A stretch of DNA of 64,000 nt, taken from NCBI GenBank assembly GCA_963701375.1, contig CAVOZT010000004.1, positions 1,736,001 through 1,800,000 on the forward strand. Direction: 5' to 3'. Source of the DNA: CAVXTF01 sp963701375. GTDB lineage: Bacteria; Actinomycetota; Acidimicrobiia; Acidimicrobiales; CAVXTF01. The position numbers and the translations under genes were made by a program. Positions 34,332 through 43,232 of the stretch are shown piece after piece (the stretch's first letter is position 1; each line of letters opens with the position of its first letter). Below the pieces are notes generated by a model. That model saw only the letters and a list, made by a program, of their open reading frames with translations. It ran no database searches and had not been told where the DNA came from.

Positions 34332-35582
34332 ATGCGTTGGAACCTTCCCTCTGACCGGGTTCCCGAGGCCTGGTTCAATGTCGTGCCTCATCTTCCAGGG
34401 CCACTCAGCCCGCCGCTGCACCCGGCGACCCGCGAGCCGATAGGACCCGATGACCTAGCACCTCTGTTCCCGATGGCCCTGATCGGCCAGGAGGTCACCG
34501 CCGACCCGTGGGTGGACATCCCCGGCGAGGTGCTCGACGTGCTCAAGCTGTGGCGACCCACGCCTCTTGTCCGAGCAGAGAGGTTGGAACGAGCACTTGG
34601 AACACCGGCGCGGATCTATTACAAGGACGAGTCCGTTTCGCCGGCAGGGTCTCACAAGCCGAACACCGCAATTCCGCAAGCGTTCTACAACCACCAAGAG
34701 GGCGTGAAGCGGCTGACGACCGAGACGGGCGCGGGCCAGTGGGGAAGCGCGCTCGGCTTTGCGACGTGCCTGTTCGGCATGGAGTGCAAGGTCTACATGG
34801 TCAGGGCGTCGTTCGAGCAGAAGCCGTATCGCAGGGTGATGATGGAGGTCTGGGGCGCGGACGTCGAACCATCTCCCGTCGACGACCCGACTCATCCCGG
34901 GTCACTCGGGAGCGCGATCAGCGACGCAGTTCGTGACGCGGTCGGCCGCGAGGACAGCCACTATTCGCTCGGCTCTGTGCTGAACCATGTTCTTCTGCAT
35001 CAGACCGTGATCGGGCTCGAAGCGAAAGAGCAACTTCGTGCTGCAGGCGAGGACCGACCCGATCTGGTGATCGGGTGCTGCGGCGGCGGATCGAACCTCG
35101 GTGGTCTCGCACTCCCATTCGTCCCGGACTCCGACGTGGCTCTTCTCGCAGTGGAGCCGTCTTCATGTCCCACGCTCACGACTGGCCGGCTCGAATACGA
35201 CTTCGGCGACACGGCCGGGATGACTCCGCTGCTTTGCATGTACACACTCGGCCACGACTTCATCCCGCCACCAATCCACGCGGGCGGTCTGAGATACCAC
35301 GGCGACGCGCCCATCATCTCCAACCTCGTCGAACACGGCCGGATGCAAGCAACCGCCTACCCACAGGGCAAGGTTTTCGAGGCGGCGCTCCAATTCGCAC
35401 GCACCCAGGGCACCGTCCCAGCTCCGGAAACGGCCCATGCCATAAGAGCCGTGATCGACGAGGCGCTCGCAGCCAAGGAGCGCTCAGAAGAGAAGGTGAT
35501 CCTCTTCGGGTACTCCGGACACGGTCTGTTGGACCTCGGTGCTTACGACGACTACCTCCACGGGAGGCTCATCGACTCCTAG
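34332..35582 (+). CDS. trpB2: Tryptophan synthase beta-like protein, TrpB2 type
   Basis: PLP enzyme that condenses indole (or possibly another nucleophile) with serine. The PLP lysine lies in SPAGSHKPNTA near residue 115; TETGAGQWGSALGFA and the phosphate-binding GCCGGGSNLGGLA follow. The N-terminal extension and the insertion around EVLDVLKLWRPTPLVRAERL are the TrpB2 features. No trpA is adjacent, which is usual for TrpB2, a form that often works as indole salvage. Start ATG 34332; 416 residues. It is divergent from the VOC gene. Confidence 0.9.
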   Translation: MRWNLPSDRVPEAWFNVVPHLPGPLSPPLHPATREPIGPDDLAPLFPMALIGQEVTADPWVDIPGEVLDVLKLWRPTPLVRAERLERALGTPARIYYKDESVSPAGSHKPNTAIPQAFYNHQEGVKRLTTETGAGQWGSALGFATCLFGMECKVYMVRASFEQKPYRRVMMEVWGADVEPSPVDDPTHPGSLGSAISDAVRDAVGREDSHYSLGSVLNHVLLHQTVIGLEAKEQLRAAGEDRPDLVIGCCGGGSNLGGLALPFVPDSDVALLAVEPSSCPTLTTGRLEYDFGDTAGMTPLLCMYTLGHDFIPPPIHAGGLRYHGDAPIISNLVEHGRMQATAYPQGKVFEAALQFARTQGTVPAPETAHAIRAVIDEALAAKERSEEKVILFGYSGHGLLDLGAYDDYLHGRLIDS

Positions 35583-35720
35583 AAGCCGAGCGAGTTGAGT
35601 CGTTCGTGCCTACAAAGCCTCTAGCTGTACAACAGCGTTAGACATTATTACACCTCCGTAACTACCACGATGTCGCCTTGTGCGTTAGGATTCACCTGCA
35701 CTTGAGGTGGAGGAGGGGCG

Positions 35721-36251
35721 ATGGCGAACGAGGATGGCCGAAGCGCGCCGAGCAGCGAGATGGGCCGCGCCAAGCTCGAAGAACGGGGCTTTAGAGGCCC
35801 GCAGGTCTGCAAGATCGTCGGAATCACCTATCGGCAGCTCGACTACTGGGCCAGAACCGGTTTGCTCAGGCCTTCGATCACCGACGCTCGCGGCAGCGGT
35901 ACACAGCGCTGCTACTCGTACCACGATGTTCTCGACCTCAAAGTGATCAAGCGGCTTCTCGATGCCGGCGTGTCGCTGCGCCAAGCTCGCCGCGCTGTCG
36001 AGTGCCTGCGCGAAGACCTAGGTGCCGACCTCGCCAGGGCGAACCTCGTACTCGCCGGGTCGGACGCAGTGCTCGCGCACTCAGAGGGCGAAGTGGTGGA
36101 CCTCCTGCGCGGAGGACAAGGCGTCCTGAACATCGTGCCGCTCTCCGGACTTCTCCGGGAGCTCGAAACCGACATCATCCGTTTCGGGCGGGGCGGCCCG
36201 ATTGAGATCGCCGACGGGGCACAAGCCCGAGCAGCGGCGCGGGGCGCTTGA
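35721..36251 (+). CDS. ftsR: MerR-family regulator FtsR
   Basis: DNA-binding regulator of 176 residues. The winged helix-turn-helix at about 25-90 contains KIVGITYRQLDYWARTGL, then SYHDVLDLKVIKRLLDAGVS. The C-terminal part has EVVDLLRGGQGVLNIVPLSG, which is characteristic of the mycobacterial/corynebacterial FtsR (Rv1828) group, known to control ftsZ. A strong GGAGGAGGGG precedes ATG 35721. It is followed by a nuclease-like gene and glycine cleavage genes, an arrangement that partly echoes the gcv neighbourhood of FtsR in other actinobacteria. Confidence 0.85.
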   Translation: MANEDGRSAPSSEMGRAKLEERGFRGPQVCKIVGITYRQLDYWARTGLLRPSITDARGSGTQRCYSYHDVLDLKVIKRLLDAGVSLRQARRAVECLREDLGADLARANLVLAGSDAVLAHSEGEVVDLLRGGQGVLNIVPLSGLLRELETDIIRFGRGGPIEIADGAQARAAARGA

Positions 36252-36622
36252 CCAAGATCCGCACGCGCCGCAGGGCGCGTCGAAGAGTCACCACATTCGC
36301 TCACGACTCGGAGCGTCACGTCGCCGCTCTACTGGACTTCTACGGCGTTCGCTGGGAGTACGAACCTGTGCAGTTCGTGCTCGACTGGGACGACCGCGGC
36401 AGGCCCACGAGCGCCTTCCGCCCCGACTTCTACCTTCCGGATCACGACTGCTTCATCGAGGTCACCACTCTCAACCAGCGTCTCGTGACCCGGAAGAACG
36501 CCAAGGTACGAAGGCTCAAAGAGCTATATCCCGAGATCACAGTAAAGCTGCTCTACCAGCGCGACATTCTCGCCCTGGACGCCAAGTACAACCTCGAACC
36601 GACCTCGTCGCCTGCGGCCTAG
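36248..36622 (+). CDS. Small PD-(D/E)XK nuclease-like protein
   Basis: A 124-residue basic protein starting at TTG 36248, overlapping the ftsR stop. It has the restriction-endonuclease-like core: a Glu in RWEYEPVQFVLDW, then FRPDFYLPDHDCFIEVTTL, in which the Asp and the E-V-T segment match the PD-(D/E)XK pattern (E-V-T in place of E-X-K), followed by a helix NAKVRRLKELYPEITVKLLY. It might be a structure-specific nuclease or a non-catalytic DNA-binding relative. Coupled to a cell-division regulator. Confidence 0.6.
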   Translation: MTKIRTRRRARRRVTTFAHDSERHVAALLDFYGVRWEYEPVQFVLDWDDRGRPTSAFRPDFYLPDHDCFIEVTTLNQRLVTRKNAKVRRLKELYPEITVKLLYQRDILALDAKYNLEPTSSPAA

Positions 36623-36633
36623 GCTCCGAGGCC

Positions 36634-37764
36634 GTGACGCAATCCGGCCCCACTACATCTCAGGCGGGTGTGGCGGCGGGTCCCGATAAGCACTCGCCGC
36701 TCGAAAGCTCGCACCTGGCTCTCGGGGCCAAGATGGTGGGCTTCGGAGGCTGGCTCATGCCGCTTTCTTATCCGGGCGGCACGATCTCTGAGCACCGGGC
36801 TTGCCGTACGGATGCAGTCGTTTTCGACGTGAGCCATCTCGGCACGGTGCGCGTTGCAGGAGAGACGTCGTTCGATCTGCTCCAAAACGAGCTGAGCAAC
36901 GATCTGAGAAAGGTTCGCCCGGGTCGAGCGCAGTACACGCACCTGTTGGACGAGGCCGACGGCTCCGTCACCGACGACATCATCGTGTGGTGGCTCGGCG
37001 AGGACTTGTTCGACGTGATGCCTAACGCGTCGAACACAACCAGGGTCCTCGACGCGCTCGGCGGAGACGACACCACGAGCGAGCGGGCCGTGCTCGCGAT
37101 TCAAGGTCCCCGCGCCCGAGCCAAGTTGGAATCGGTCTCCGAGAATGCGGCGTCCATAGCCCGATTCGGTGTGGGCTCGTTCGACTGGCGCGGATGCGAG
37201 TGCACCGTCGCGGGCACCGGTTACACAGGAGAGGACGGCGTCGAGTGCTCGGTCCCGATCGAGGTTGCGACCTCGTTCTTCGAAGCAGTACTTGACCGGG
37301 GAGTAAAGCCGGCTGGGCTCGGGGCAAGGGACACCCTCAGGCTGGAAGCAGGTTTTCCATTGCACGGGCACGAGCTCGGGCCTGGCATCACTCCACTTCA
37401 ATGTGGGCTCAGCTGGGTGGTCGGCTGGGAGAAGGAAAGCTTCCGGGGTAAGGCAGCCCTCGAGCGGGAACGCCGAGAGGGACCAAAGCGCACCCTCATG
37501 GGGCTTGTAGCCGAAGGCCGACGACCACCCCGGGAAGGCAATCCTGTAGAGCTCGCCACGCGTCAGATTGGACGCGTCACGAGCGGCAACTTCTCACCGA
37601 TACTCGGCCGCGGAATCGCCCTCGCTCTGATGGATAGATCTGCAGACGTCACATACGGCGATCATGTAGTTGTCCGGGTGGGGGAGAGCGAGCTACCCGT
37701 CCGGGTAAACAAGCCCCCTTTCGTGCGCGACGGCCTGCCGGCAGTCGAGCTGGCTGCGCTCTGA
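36634..37764 (+). CDS. gcvT: Aminomethyltransferase, glycine cleavage T protein
   Basis: Transfers the methylene group from the H-protein-bound aminomethyl intermediate to tetrahydrofolate. GTG 36634 is chosen (376 residues); the frame is open further upstream but that would overlap the nuclease-like gene. Landmarks: KMVGFGGWLMPLSYPGG near the N-terminus, FDVSHLGTVRV, GTGYTGEDGVE, and LGARDTLRLEAGFPLHGHEL with the folate-binding region. It precedes gcvPA by 24 nt. No gcvH is seen in the cluster. Confidence 0.93.
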   Translation: MTQSGPTTSQAGVAAGPDKHSPLESSHLALGAKMVGFGGWLMPLSYPGGTISEHRACRTDAVVFDVSHLGTVRVAGETSFDLLQNELSNDLRKVRPGRAQYTHLLDEADGSVTDDIIVWWLGEDLFDVMPNASNTTRVLDALGGDDTTSERAVLAIQGPRARAKLESVSENAASIARFGVGSFDWRGCECTVAGTGYTGEDGVECSVPIEVATSFFEAVLDRGVKPAGLGARDTLRLEAGFPLHGHELGPGITPLQCGLSWVVGWEKESFRGKAALERERREGPKRTLMGLVAEGRRPPREGNPVELATRQIGRVTSGNFSPILGRGIALALMDRSADVTYGDHVVVRVGESELPVRVNKPPFVRDGLPAVELAAL

Positions 37765-37788
37765 GCTTCCGAGTATCAATTTCCGCCG

Positions 37789-39147
37789 ATGCCCGACTAC
37801 ACGCCTCACACCGACGCAGAGATCGAGGAGATGCTCGGCTTCTTGGGCCTGAGCTCGCTCGACGATCTGTTCTCCACCGTCCCCGAAGCTCTCCGACTCG
37901 CTTCAGGGCTCAACCTCGGTGAAGGCGAGCCCGAGCCCGACGTTATGGCTCACATCGACGACCTGGCTCACAAGAACATCCCGACAGGCCGCAAGCTTGT
38001 CTGCTTCGCCGGTGGTGGGGCCTACGACCACGAGGTACCGGCGGTCGTGCGCTCTCTTGCTTCGCGATCTGAGTTCGTCACCTCCTACACGCCATACCAA
38101 CCAGAGGTGGCCCAAGGGGTACTGCAAGCCCTCTTCGAGTTCCAGACGCTTATTTCGCGGCTTTCCGGAATGGAGGTTGCGAACGCTTCTTTGTACGACG
38201 GAGCAGCATCGGTCGTAGAGGCCGTGAACCTGGGAGTCGGGTCCTCGGGCAGAAACACCGTCTGGGTCTCGTCTGGATTGAATCCTTCGTGGCGAGCAGT
38301 CCTACGTACCTTCTCTGCGGGAACCGGACACAATCTCGTCGAGGTGCCCATATCGGACGGTTCGACCCGATGGGGCGATCCCGACATCGCAGCCTCAGGT
38401 ACAGAGCCACCTGGCGTCCTGGTTGTCGCCTACCCCAATTATCTCGGTTGCCTCGAAGACCCTTCGCACGCGAGGGCGGTGTGCGACCGAACGGGCGCAT
38501 TGCTCGTCGTGGCGTTCGACCCCGTTTGCTCAGGGATCCTTCGCTCACCAAGGGACTGGGGAGCAGACGTGGCGGTCGGCGAAGGTCAGTCGCTCGGAAC
38601 GGCGCTCAGCTTCGGCGGTCCATACCTCGGCTTGTTTGCATGCACCCTCGAACAGGTCCGGAGGCTGCCGGGACGGCTGGTCGGCGAGACAGTCGACGCT
38701 GTGGGTCGTCGCGCTTACGTGACGACACTCCGCGCACGAGAGCAGGACATCCGCAGGGAGAAGGCGACCTCGAATGTCTGCACCAACCAGACTCTCATGG
38801 CGGTGACCGCGGCTATCCAACTCGGCTGGTTGGGATCGAACGGTCTGGCGGAGGTCGCGTTGCGGTCCGCTCGCGCCGCTGCTTACTGCAGGGAGAATCT
38901 CCTCTCTTTGAACGGCATCGAACCTCTCTACGAAGCCCCTGTTTTGCGCGAGTTCGCGTTGCGGCTCCCCCTCGACGCAGCGACCTTGGTGGATCGCATG
39001 GTCGACGAAGGGTTCCTGGCGGGGATCCCTCTCGAGCCGGCGGAAGCGGAGGGCAGAGACGACGCTCTGTTGGTGGCGCTGACCGAAAGGCGCACCAGAG
39101 TCGAGATCGACGCATTCGTGGCGGCCATGGACAAGGCGATCAGATGA
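37789..39147 (+). CDS. gcvPA: Glycine dehydrogenase (decarboxylating) subunit 1
   Basis: N-terminal half of the two-subunit P-protein that decarboxylates glycine. The 452-residue protein starts YTPHTDAEIEEMLGFLG, and has the subunit 1 blocks AGGGAYDHEVPAVV, YTPYQPEVAQGVLQALFEFQ and EVANASLYDGA. It lacks the PLP lysine, which is in subunit 2. Its stop overlaps the gcvPB ATG by 4 nt, so the two subunits should be made in equal amounts. Confidence 0.94.
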   Translation: MPDYTPHTDAEIEEMLGFLGLSSLDDLFSTVPEALRLASGLNLGEGEPEPDVMAHIDDLAHKNIPTGRKLVCFAGGGAYDHEVPAVVRSLASRSEFVTSYTPYQPEVAQGVLQALFEFQTLISRLSGMEVANASLYDGAASVVEAVNLGVGSSGRNTVWVSSGLNPSWRAVLRTFSAGTGHNLVEVPISDGSTRWGDPDIAASGTEPPGVLVVAYPNYLGCLEDPSHARAVCDRTGALLVVAFDPVCSGILRSPRDWGADVAVGEGQSLGTALSFGGPYLGLFACTLEQVRRLPGRLVGETVDAVGRRAYVTTLRAREQDIRREKATSNVCTNQTLMAVTAAIQLGWLGSNGLAEVALRSARAAAYCRENLLSLNGIEPLYEAPVLREFALRLPLDAATLVDRMVDEGFLAGIPLEPAEAEGRDDALLVALTERRTRVEIDAFVAAMDKAIR

Positions 39148-40724
39148 CGATCGACCATGCCGACGCGCCTGCAGGCAATGAGACTCCGCCGGGTGGCCGT
39201 GCAAGCTCAGCTCCTTTGGTCGGCCGTGAAACTGAGCCCACCCTTTTCGAGCTCTCGCACCCGGGACGTAAGGCGTGGCAGCTTCGCTCCACAGGAATCC
39301 CAGAGCTCGCACTGGAAGAGCTCGTCTCCGAGCCGCACCGCCGGGAATCTCACCTCGCGCTAGCGGAGGTATCTGAACGCGATCTGGTCGGCCATTTCAC
39401 CAGGCTTTCTCATCGGCAGTACTCCGTCGACCTAGGGGCGTACCCACTCGGATCCTGCACGATGAAGTACAACCCGAAGTTCTGCGACGCGGTCGCGGCG
39501 TTACCGGGCTTGTCCGATGTCCACCCAAATTCGCCGGATCGATGCACCCAGGGCTGGCTCGAGTTGCTCGTCGAGCTGGAAGAGATCCTCTGCGAGATCA
39601 CCGGGATGGCCGCCGCCACACTCCAGCCGGCCGCCGGCGCGGCAGGAGAGTTGACGGGTCTGCTGCTGATGCGTGCCTGGCACGCGGCTCAGGGCCGACC
39701 GCGGACCAAGGTCGTGATCCCGGACTCGGCTCACGGCACGAATCCGGCGTCGGTCTCCTTAGGCGGGTTTGAGGTTGTCACCGTCTCTTCGAACGATCGC
39801 GGTCTTGTCGACCTCGACCAGCTTCGCTCTGTGCTCGACGACGACGTCGCCGGAATAATGTTGACGAACCCGAACACCCTGGGGCTGTTCGAGGAAGAGA
39901 TCACCGAGATTGCAGCCGCGATCCACAGAGTCGGTGGGCTCCTCTACTACGACGGGGCGAACCTGAATGCCATTGTCGGAACGGTCCGCCCCGGCGACAT
40001 GGGGTTCGACATCGTTCATCTGAACCTCCACAAGACGTTTGCCACCCCGCACGGCGGCGGCGGGCCGGGGGCCGGGCCGGTCGCAGTGTCGGAACGTCTT
40101 GTGCCCTTCCTGCCGGGGCCTCGCCCGGTCCGCCTTCGGGCGATCCCAGATCGCGACGATCAGCCCGCGCAGTCGCCCGGCTACGGATGGGAGACCCCCG
40201 ATCGCACCATTGGGAGAGTTCACTCCTGGCACGGCAACGCGCTGGTTCTTGCCCGCGCGCTCGCTTATATAGAGGTGAACGGCGGTGACGGCCTCAGGCG
40301 CGTCGGACAGTTGGCTGTCCTGAACGCCAACTGGTTGCGCAAGCGTCTACGTGGCGTCTACGACACGCCTTTCGACCGTCCCTGCATGCACGAGCTCGTC
40401 ATTTCGGTTTCGTCCCTCAAGCGGGCGACGGGGCTGCGCGCTCTCGACGTCGCGAAGCGTCTAATCGAAGAAGGATTCCACTCGCCCACGGTCTACTTCC
40501 CGCTCATCGTCGACGAGGCTCTCATGATCGAACCCACCGAGACCGAAAGTCCCCAGACTCTCGAAGCCTTGGCGCAGGCCTTCGAGAGGATCGCAGCGGA
40601 TTCGGTCACAGAAGGCGGGCTCGCGCGCGCCAAGGCGCTCCGCATGAAACTCCGGTTCGCAGGGTGGACGAGGCGCGAGCCGCTCGACGGCTCGTACCGA
40701 CCGAGGACGCTCGCTAGCGGCTGA
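39144..40724 (+). CDS. gcvPB: Glycine dehydrogenase (decarboxylating) subunit 2
   Basis: PLP-binding half of the P-protein; 526 residues from ATG 39144 (the frame is open far upstream within gcvPA, but the overlap ATGA fixes the start). The PLP lysine is K297 in HLNLHKTFATPHGGGGPG. GAYPLGSCTMKYNPK and PDSAHGTNPASV are the typical earlier blocks. A 30-residue Pro/Gly-rich N-terminal extension is not conserved. The stop overlaps the convergent luciferase-like gene by 11 bp. Confidence 0.95.
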   Translation: MTIDHADAPAGNETPPGGRASSAPLVGRETEPTLFELSHPGRKAWQLRSTGIPELALEELVSEPHRRESHLALAEVSERDLVGHFTRLSHRQYSVDLGAYPLGSCTMKYNPKFCDAVAALPGLSDVHPNSPDRCTQGWLELLVELEEILCEITGMAAATLQPAAGAAGELTGLLLMRAWHAAQGRPRTKVVIPDSAHGTNPASVSLGGFEVVTVSSNDRGLVDLDQLRSVLDDDVAGIMLTNPNTLGLFEEEITEIAAAIHRVGGLLYYDGANLNAIVGTVRPGDMGFDIVHLNLHKTFATPHGGGGPGAGPVAVSERLVPFLPGPRPVRLRAIPDRDDQPAQSPGYGWETPDRTIGRVHSWHGNALVLARALAYIEVNGGDGLRRVGQLAVLNANWLRKRLRGVYDTPFDRPCMHELVISVSSLKRATGLRALDVAKRLIEEGFHSPTVYFPLIVDEALMIEPTETESPQTLEALAQAFERIAADSVTEGGLARAKALRMKLRFAGWTRREPLDGSYRPRTLASG

Positions 40725-41928
40725 CGACCGGCTCGTCGGGTGTGGCCTGCGGCTCGTCGGCAGGCTGCTTCTTAGCCCGCTCCTCGGCATGGTCCTGGAT
40801 CGCCTGCATGACAGCACCGCCGGCCGCGCCGATGAAGGTCGGCCGGTTCTCCGCGGCCCAGTCACGCGAAGAGGCGAGCGAGGGGAGCGAGCCTTGGAAT
40901 CTCGGCATGACCTCGCGGGCGAACAGCTCGTACGAGTGAAGCGTCGCTTCGCGATCAGCCCACTCGTGAGCCATGAGAAGGAAGGTCCCGAAGCCCCCTG
41001 ACTGTTCCTGCAGACGCTCGATCTGGGCTATCGCCATCTCCGGTGTTCCCACGACGGCGAATCCGGTGTTGTTGATCGCGTCGACCATCTCCTCGACGTG
41101 GAGAGTCTGTGGCGCCAGAGGAAGCGCGGCAACGCGCTCGAAGTAGTCGATCCATTGCGCCAACCCGAACTCAACGTCCGCGCGCGCCTGCTCCTCGGTC
41201 TCCGCCAGGTGCATGGGCCCGACCAAACGCCATTTGCGCCGGTCAACGTTGGTACCGAACTCGAGCGCTCGTTCCTCCATGACCTGCCAGTGGCTCCCGA
41301 GAAGGTCGAAGCCACCCGCCGATGTCGCACCGATAGAAAGGAGCGACAATCCGAACCGCCCCGCTGCGCGTGGGCCTGCGGGCGAGATCTGTGCGGCGAC
41401 GGCCATCTCGAAACGTGGATGCGAATAAGGCCTCAGCTGGGTCCGCGCATCGCGCAGCGTGAACCATCCCGAATCGCGCGTCACGAGACTCGAGCCGTCG
41501 AGCAGAGCGAGGATCGCTTCCAGCGCGTCCTCCATCATCTGCCGCTGAGCCATCGGGTCGATCCCCATCATGAATGCGTCGGATGGCAGTGCGCCTGGCC
41601 CGACGCCCATCATGATCCGGCCCCGAGTCAGGTGATCGAGCAGGACCATCCGGTCAGTCAGTATCAGGGGGTGGTGGTAGGGGAGTGAGCTGACGCCTGT
41701 TCCGAGCCGGATATGACGCGTGCGCTCTGCGAGGACGGCTATGAAGACCTCGGGAGAGCCGATTATCTCGAAGCCCGCCGAGTGGTGCTCACCGATCCAA
41801 GCTTCGTCGAACCCGAGCTCGTCGAGCCGGACCACCAGTTCCAGATCCCGCTCGAGAGCAAGCGTCGGGTTCTGGCCGACCGGATGGAACGGCGCGAGAA
41901 ATATGCCGAAACGCATCGGCGCGTCCAC
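40714..41928 (-). CDS. LLM-class flavin-dependent oxidoreductase (limonene 1,2-monooxygenase-like)
   Basis: Bacterial luciferase-fold monooxygenase of 404 residues. The N-terminus RFGIFLAPFHPVGQNPTLAL and the blocks EAWIGEHHSAGFEI, TGVSSLPYHHPL and LDHLTRGRIMMGVGPG are those of the LimB-type subgroup, which uses reduced flavin to oxidise terpenes. The C-terminal 40 residues are a low-complexity tail rich in Glu, Pro and Ala. It follows a class II aldolase gene by 30 bp on the same strand, suggesting a small catabolic operon. The substrate is inferred only from the subgroup. Confidence 0.85.
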   Translation of the reverse strand: MDAPMRFGIFLAPFHPVGQNPTLALERDLELVVRLDELGFDEAWIGEHHSAGFEIIGSPEVFIAVLAERTRHIRLGTGVSSLPYHHPLILTDRMVLLDHLTRGRIMMGVGPGALPSDAFMMGIDPMAQRQMMEDALEAILALLDGSSLVTRDSGWFTLRDARTQLRPYSHPRFEMAVAAQISPAGPRAAGRFGLSLLSIGATSAGGFDLLGSHWQVMEERALEFGTNVDRRKWRLVGPMHLAETEEQARADVEFGLAQWIDYFERVAALPLAPQTLHVEEMVDAINNTGFAVVGTPEMAIAQIERLQEQSGGFGTFLLMAHEWADREATLHSYELFAREVMPRFQGSLPSLASSRDWAAENRPTFIGAAGGAVMQAIQDHAEERAKKQPADEPQATPDEPVVSR

Positions 41929-41958
41929 TCTCAGCCCTCCTTCAAGGGGTTGCAGGAT

Positions 41959-42738
41959 TCAGTCGAGCAAGTCGGGCTGCTCGCGCACGATCCGCTCGTA
42001 CAGAGGCTGGAAATTGAGCCATCCGATGTAGTGGCCCCCGACCTGCTTCGCTGTGAGCTGGGCGTCGTCTTCGTCGATGAGCCGTGGCTTGCCTGCGGCT
42101 TCGGCGAGCAGTTGGGCCTGGCACGAGCGCTCCATGGTGATGAACCACCATGCCGCCTCGTCGACGCTGTGGCCAACAGTGAGTAGGCCGTGATTCCGCA
42201 AGATGCACGCCTTGTGCTCTCCGAGAGCCACTGCGATCCGCTTACCTTCTTCCACGTCGACGACCACGCCTGTGAAATCGTCGAACAGGCCGTGATCCTC
42301 GTAGAAGGCGCAGACGTCCTGGGTCAGGGGATCGAGAAGGCGCGCAAGCGAAGACCACGATTTCCCGTAGATGGAGTGAGCGTGCGCCGCGGCTACCACG
42401 TCCGGCCGCGCCGCGTGGACCGACGAGTGGATGGCGAAAGCCGCCACGTTGACCGGTCTGTCTCCCTCCACCACCTCGCCCGTAGCGCTCACCCGGATCA
42501 GGTCGGAGACGCGGATGTGCCCGAAATGCTCGGCGAACGGGTTCACCCAGAAGGACTCGGTGTGCTCGGGGTCCCTGGCTGTGATGTGTCCGGCGATTCC
42601 TTCGTCGAACCCACACTTCGAGAACAGGCGAAAGGCCGCGGCGAGCCTCTGCTTGCGGTACAGGCGCTCGTCTTCGAGCGAGTCAAAGGTCGGAGGCACG
42701 GGAATCCTCGTCGACATCTCCTCCAGGGTTATCCCCAT
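41959..42738 (-). CDS. Class II aldolase/adducin-family protein
   Basis: A 259-residue protein from ATG 42738, which has GAGGAG 5 nt upstream. Zinc-ligand candidates are the two His in VVAAAHAHSIYGK and the His in LRNHGLLTVG; an acidic residue in FDEGIAGHITARDPE is the likely catalytic partner. The family contains fuculose- and ribulose-phosphate aldolases as well as decarboxylases and adducin heads, so the reaction is unknown. It lies first in a two-gene unit with the luciferase-like enzyme. Confidence 0.82.
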   Translation of the reverse strand: MGITLEEMSTRIPVPPTFDSLEDERLYRKQRLAAAFRLFSKCGFDEGIAGHITARDPEHTESFWVNPFAEHFGHIRVSDLIRVSATGEVVEGDRPVNVAAFAIHSSVHAARPDVVAAAHAHSIYGKSWSSLARLLDPLTQDVCAFYEDHGLFDDFTGVVVDVEEGKRIAVALGEHKACILRNHGLLTVGHSVDEAAWWFITMERSCQAQLLAEAAGKPRLIDEDDAQLTAKQVGGHYIGWLNFQPLYERIVREQPDLLD

Positions 42739-42906
42739 TGCCACTCCTCGCTCAGCCGGTAACAGAGCACACAGAGCGCTCGAAGTCCATCCTACGACCG
42801 GGCACGCCGACCTCGCGGTGCCGGGGTGTTCGCGCACATGCGCCTACCTGCGCCGGAGAGCCGGGCATCCGCCGATAGACCATCTGTGATCTATATCATC
42901 CAGGAT

Positions 42907-43221
42907 ATGTCCGGCCCCCGAAAGGGTGGAGACAAGCCGCAGCCTCGCTCGTCGCCCGAAGCATGGTCTCGTTACGAGCGGGCACGCACCGCAATCATGA
43001 TCGGCGGCACGGTACGCGTGGCTCGAAAGAGGGCCGGGGTGACTCAGGCGGAACTGGCGAGGCTGTGCGCAACGAGCCAGCCCGCGATAGCAAGGCTCGA
43101 AAAAGGCCTGGTAGCTCCGACGGTGCTGAGCCTCGACCGCATCGCACGGGCGCTCGGTGCGGAGTTGGTCATCGACTTCGAACCCCTGGGGTCACGTGGG
43201 GGACCGCTTCCAAGAACGTAA
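42907..43221 (+). CDS. XRE-family helix-turn-helix protein
   Basis: A 104-residue DNA-binding protein from ATG 42907 (an upstream GTG is also in frame). The Cro/C1-type HTH is at about 30-85: VARKRAGVTQAELARLCATS, then QPAIARLEKGLVAPTVLSL. The N-terminal 25 residues are charged and probably disordered. No toxin partner is adjacent; the next gene is a membrane-anchored esterase-like protein. Divergent from the aldolase operon, which it may control. Confidence 0.78.
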   Translation: MSGPRKGGDKPQPRSSPEAWSRYERARTAIMIGGTVRVARKRAGVTQAELARLCATSQPAIARLEKGLVAPTVLSLDRIARALGAELVIDFEPLGSRGGPLPRT

Positions 43222-43232
43222 AGTGACCGCCG

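Noticed and set aside
36200..36640. Glycine riboswitch ahead of gcvT
   Set aside because: gcvT is 11 bp from the preceding gene, so there is no leader that could hold one.
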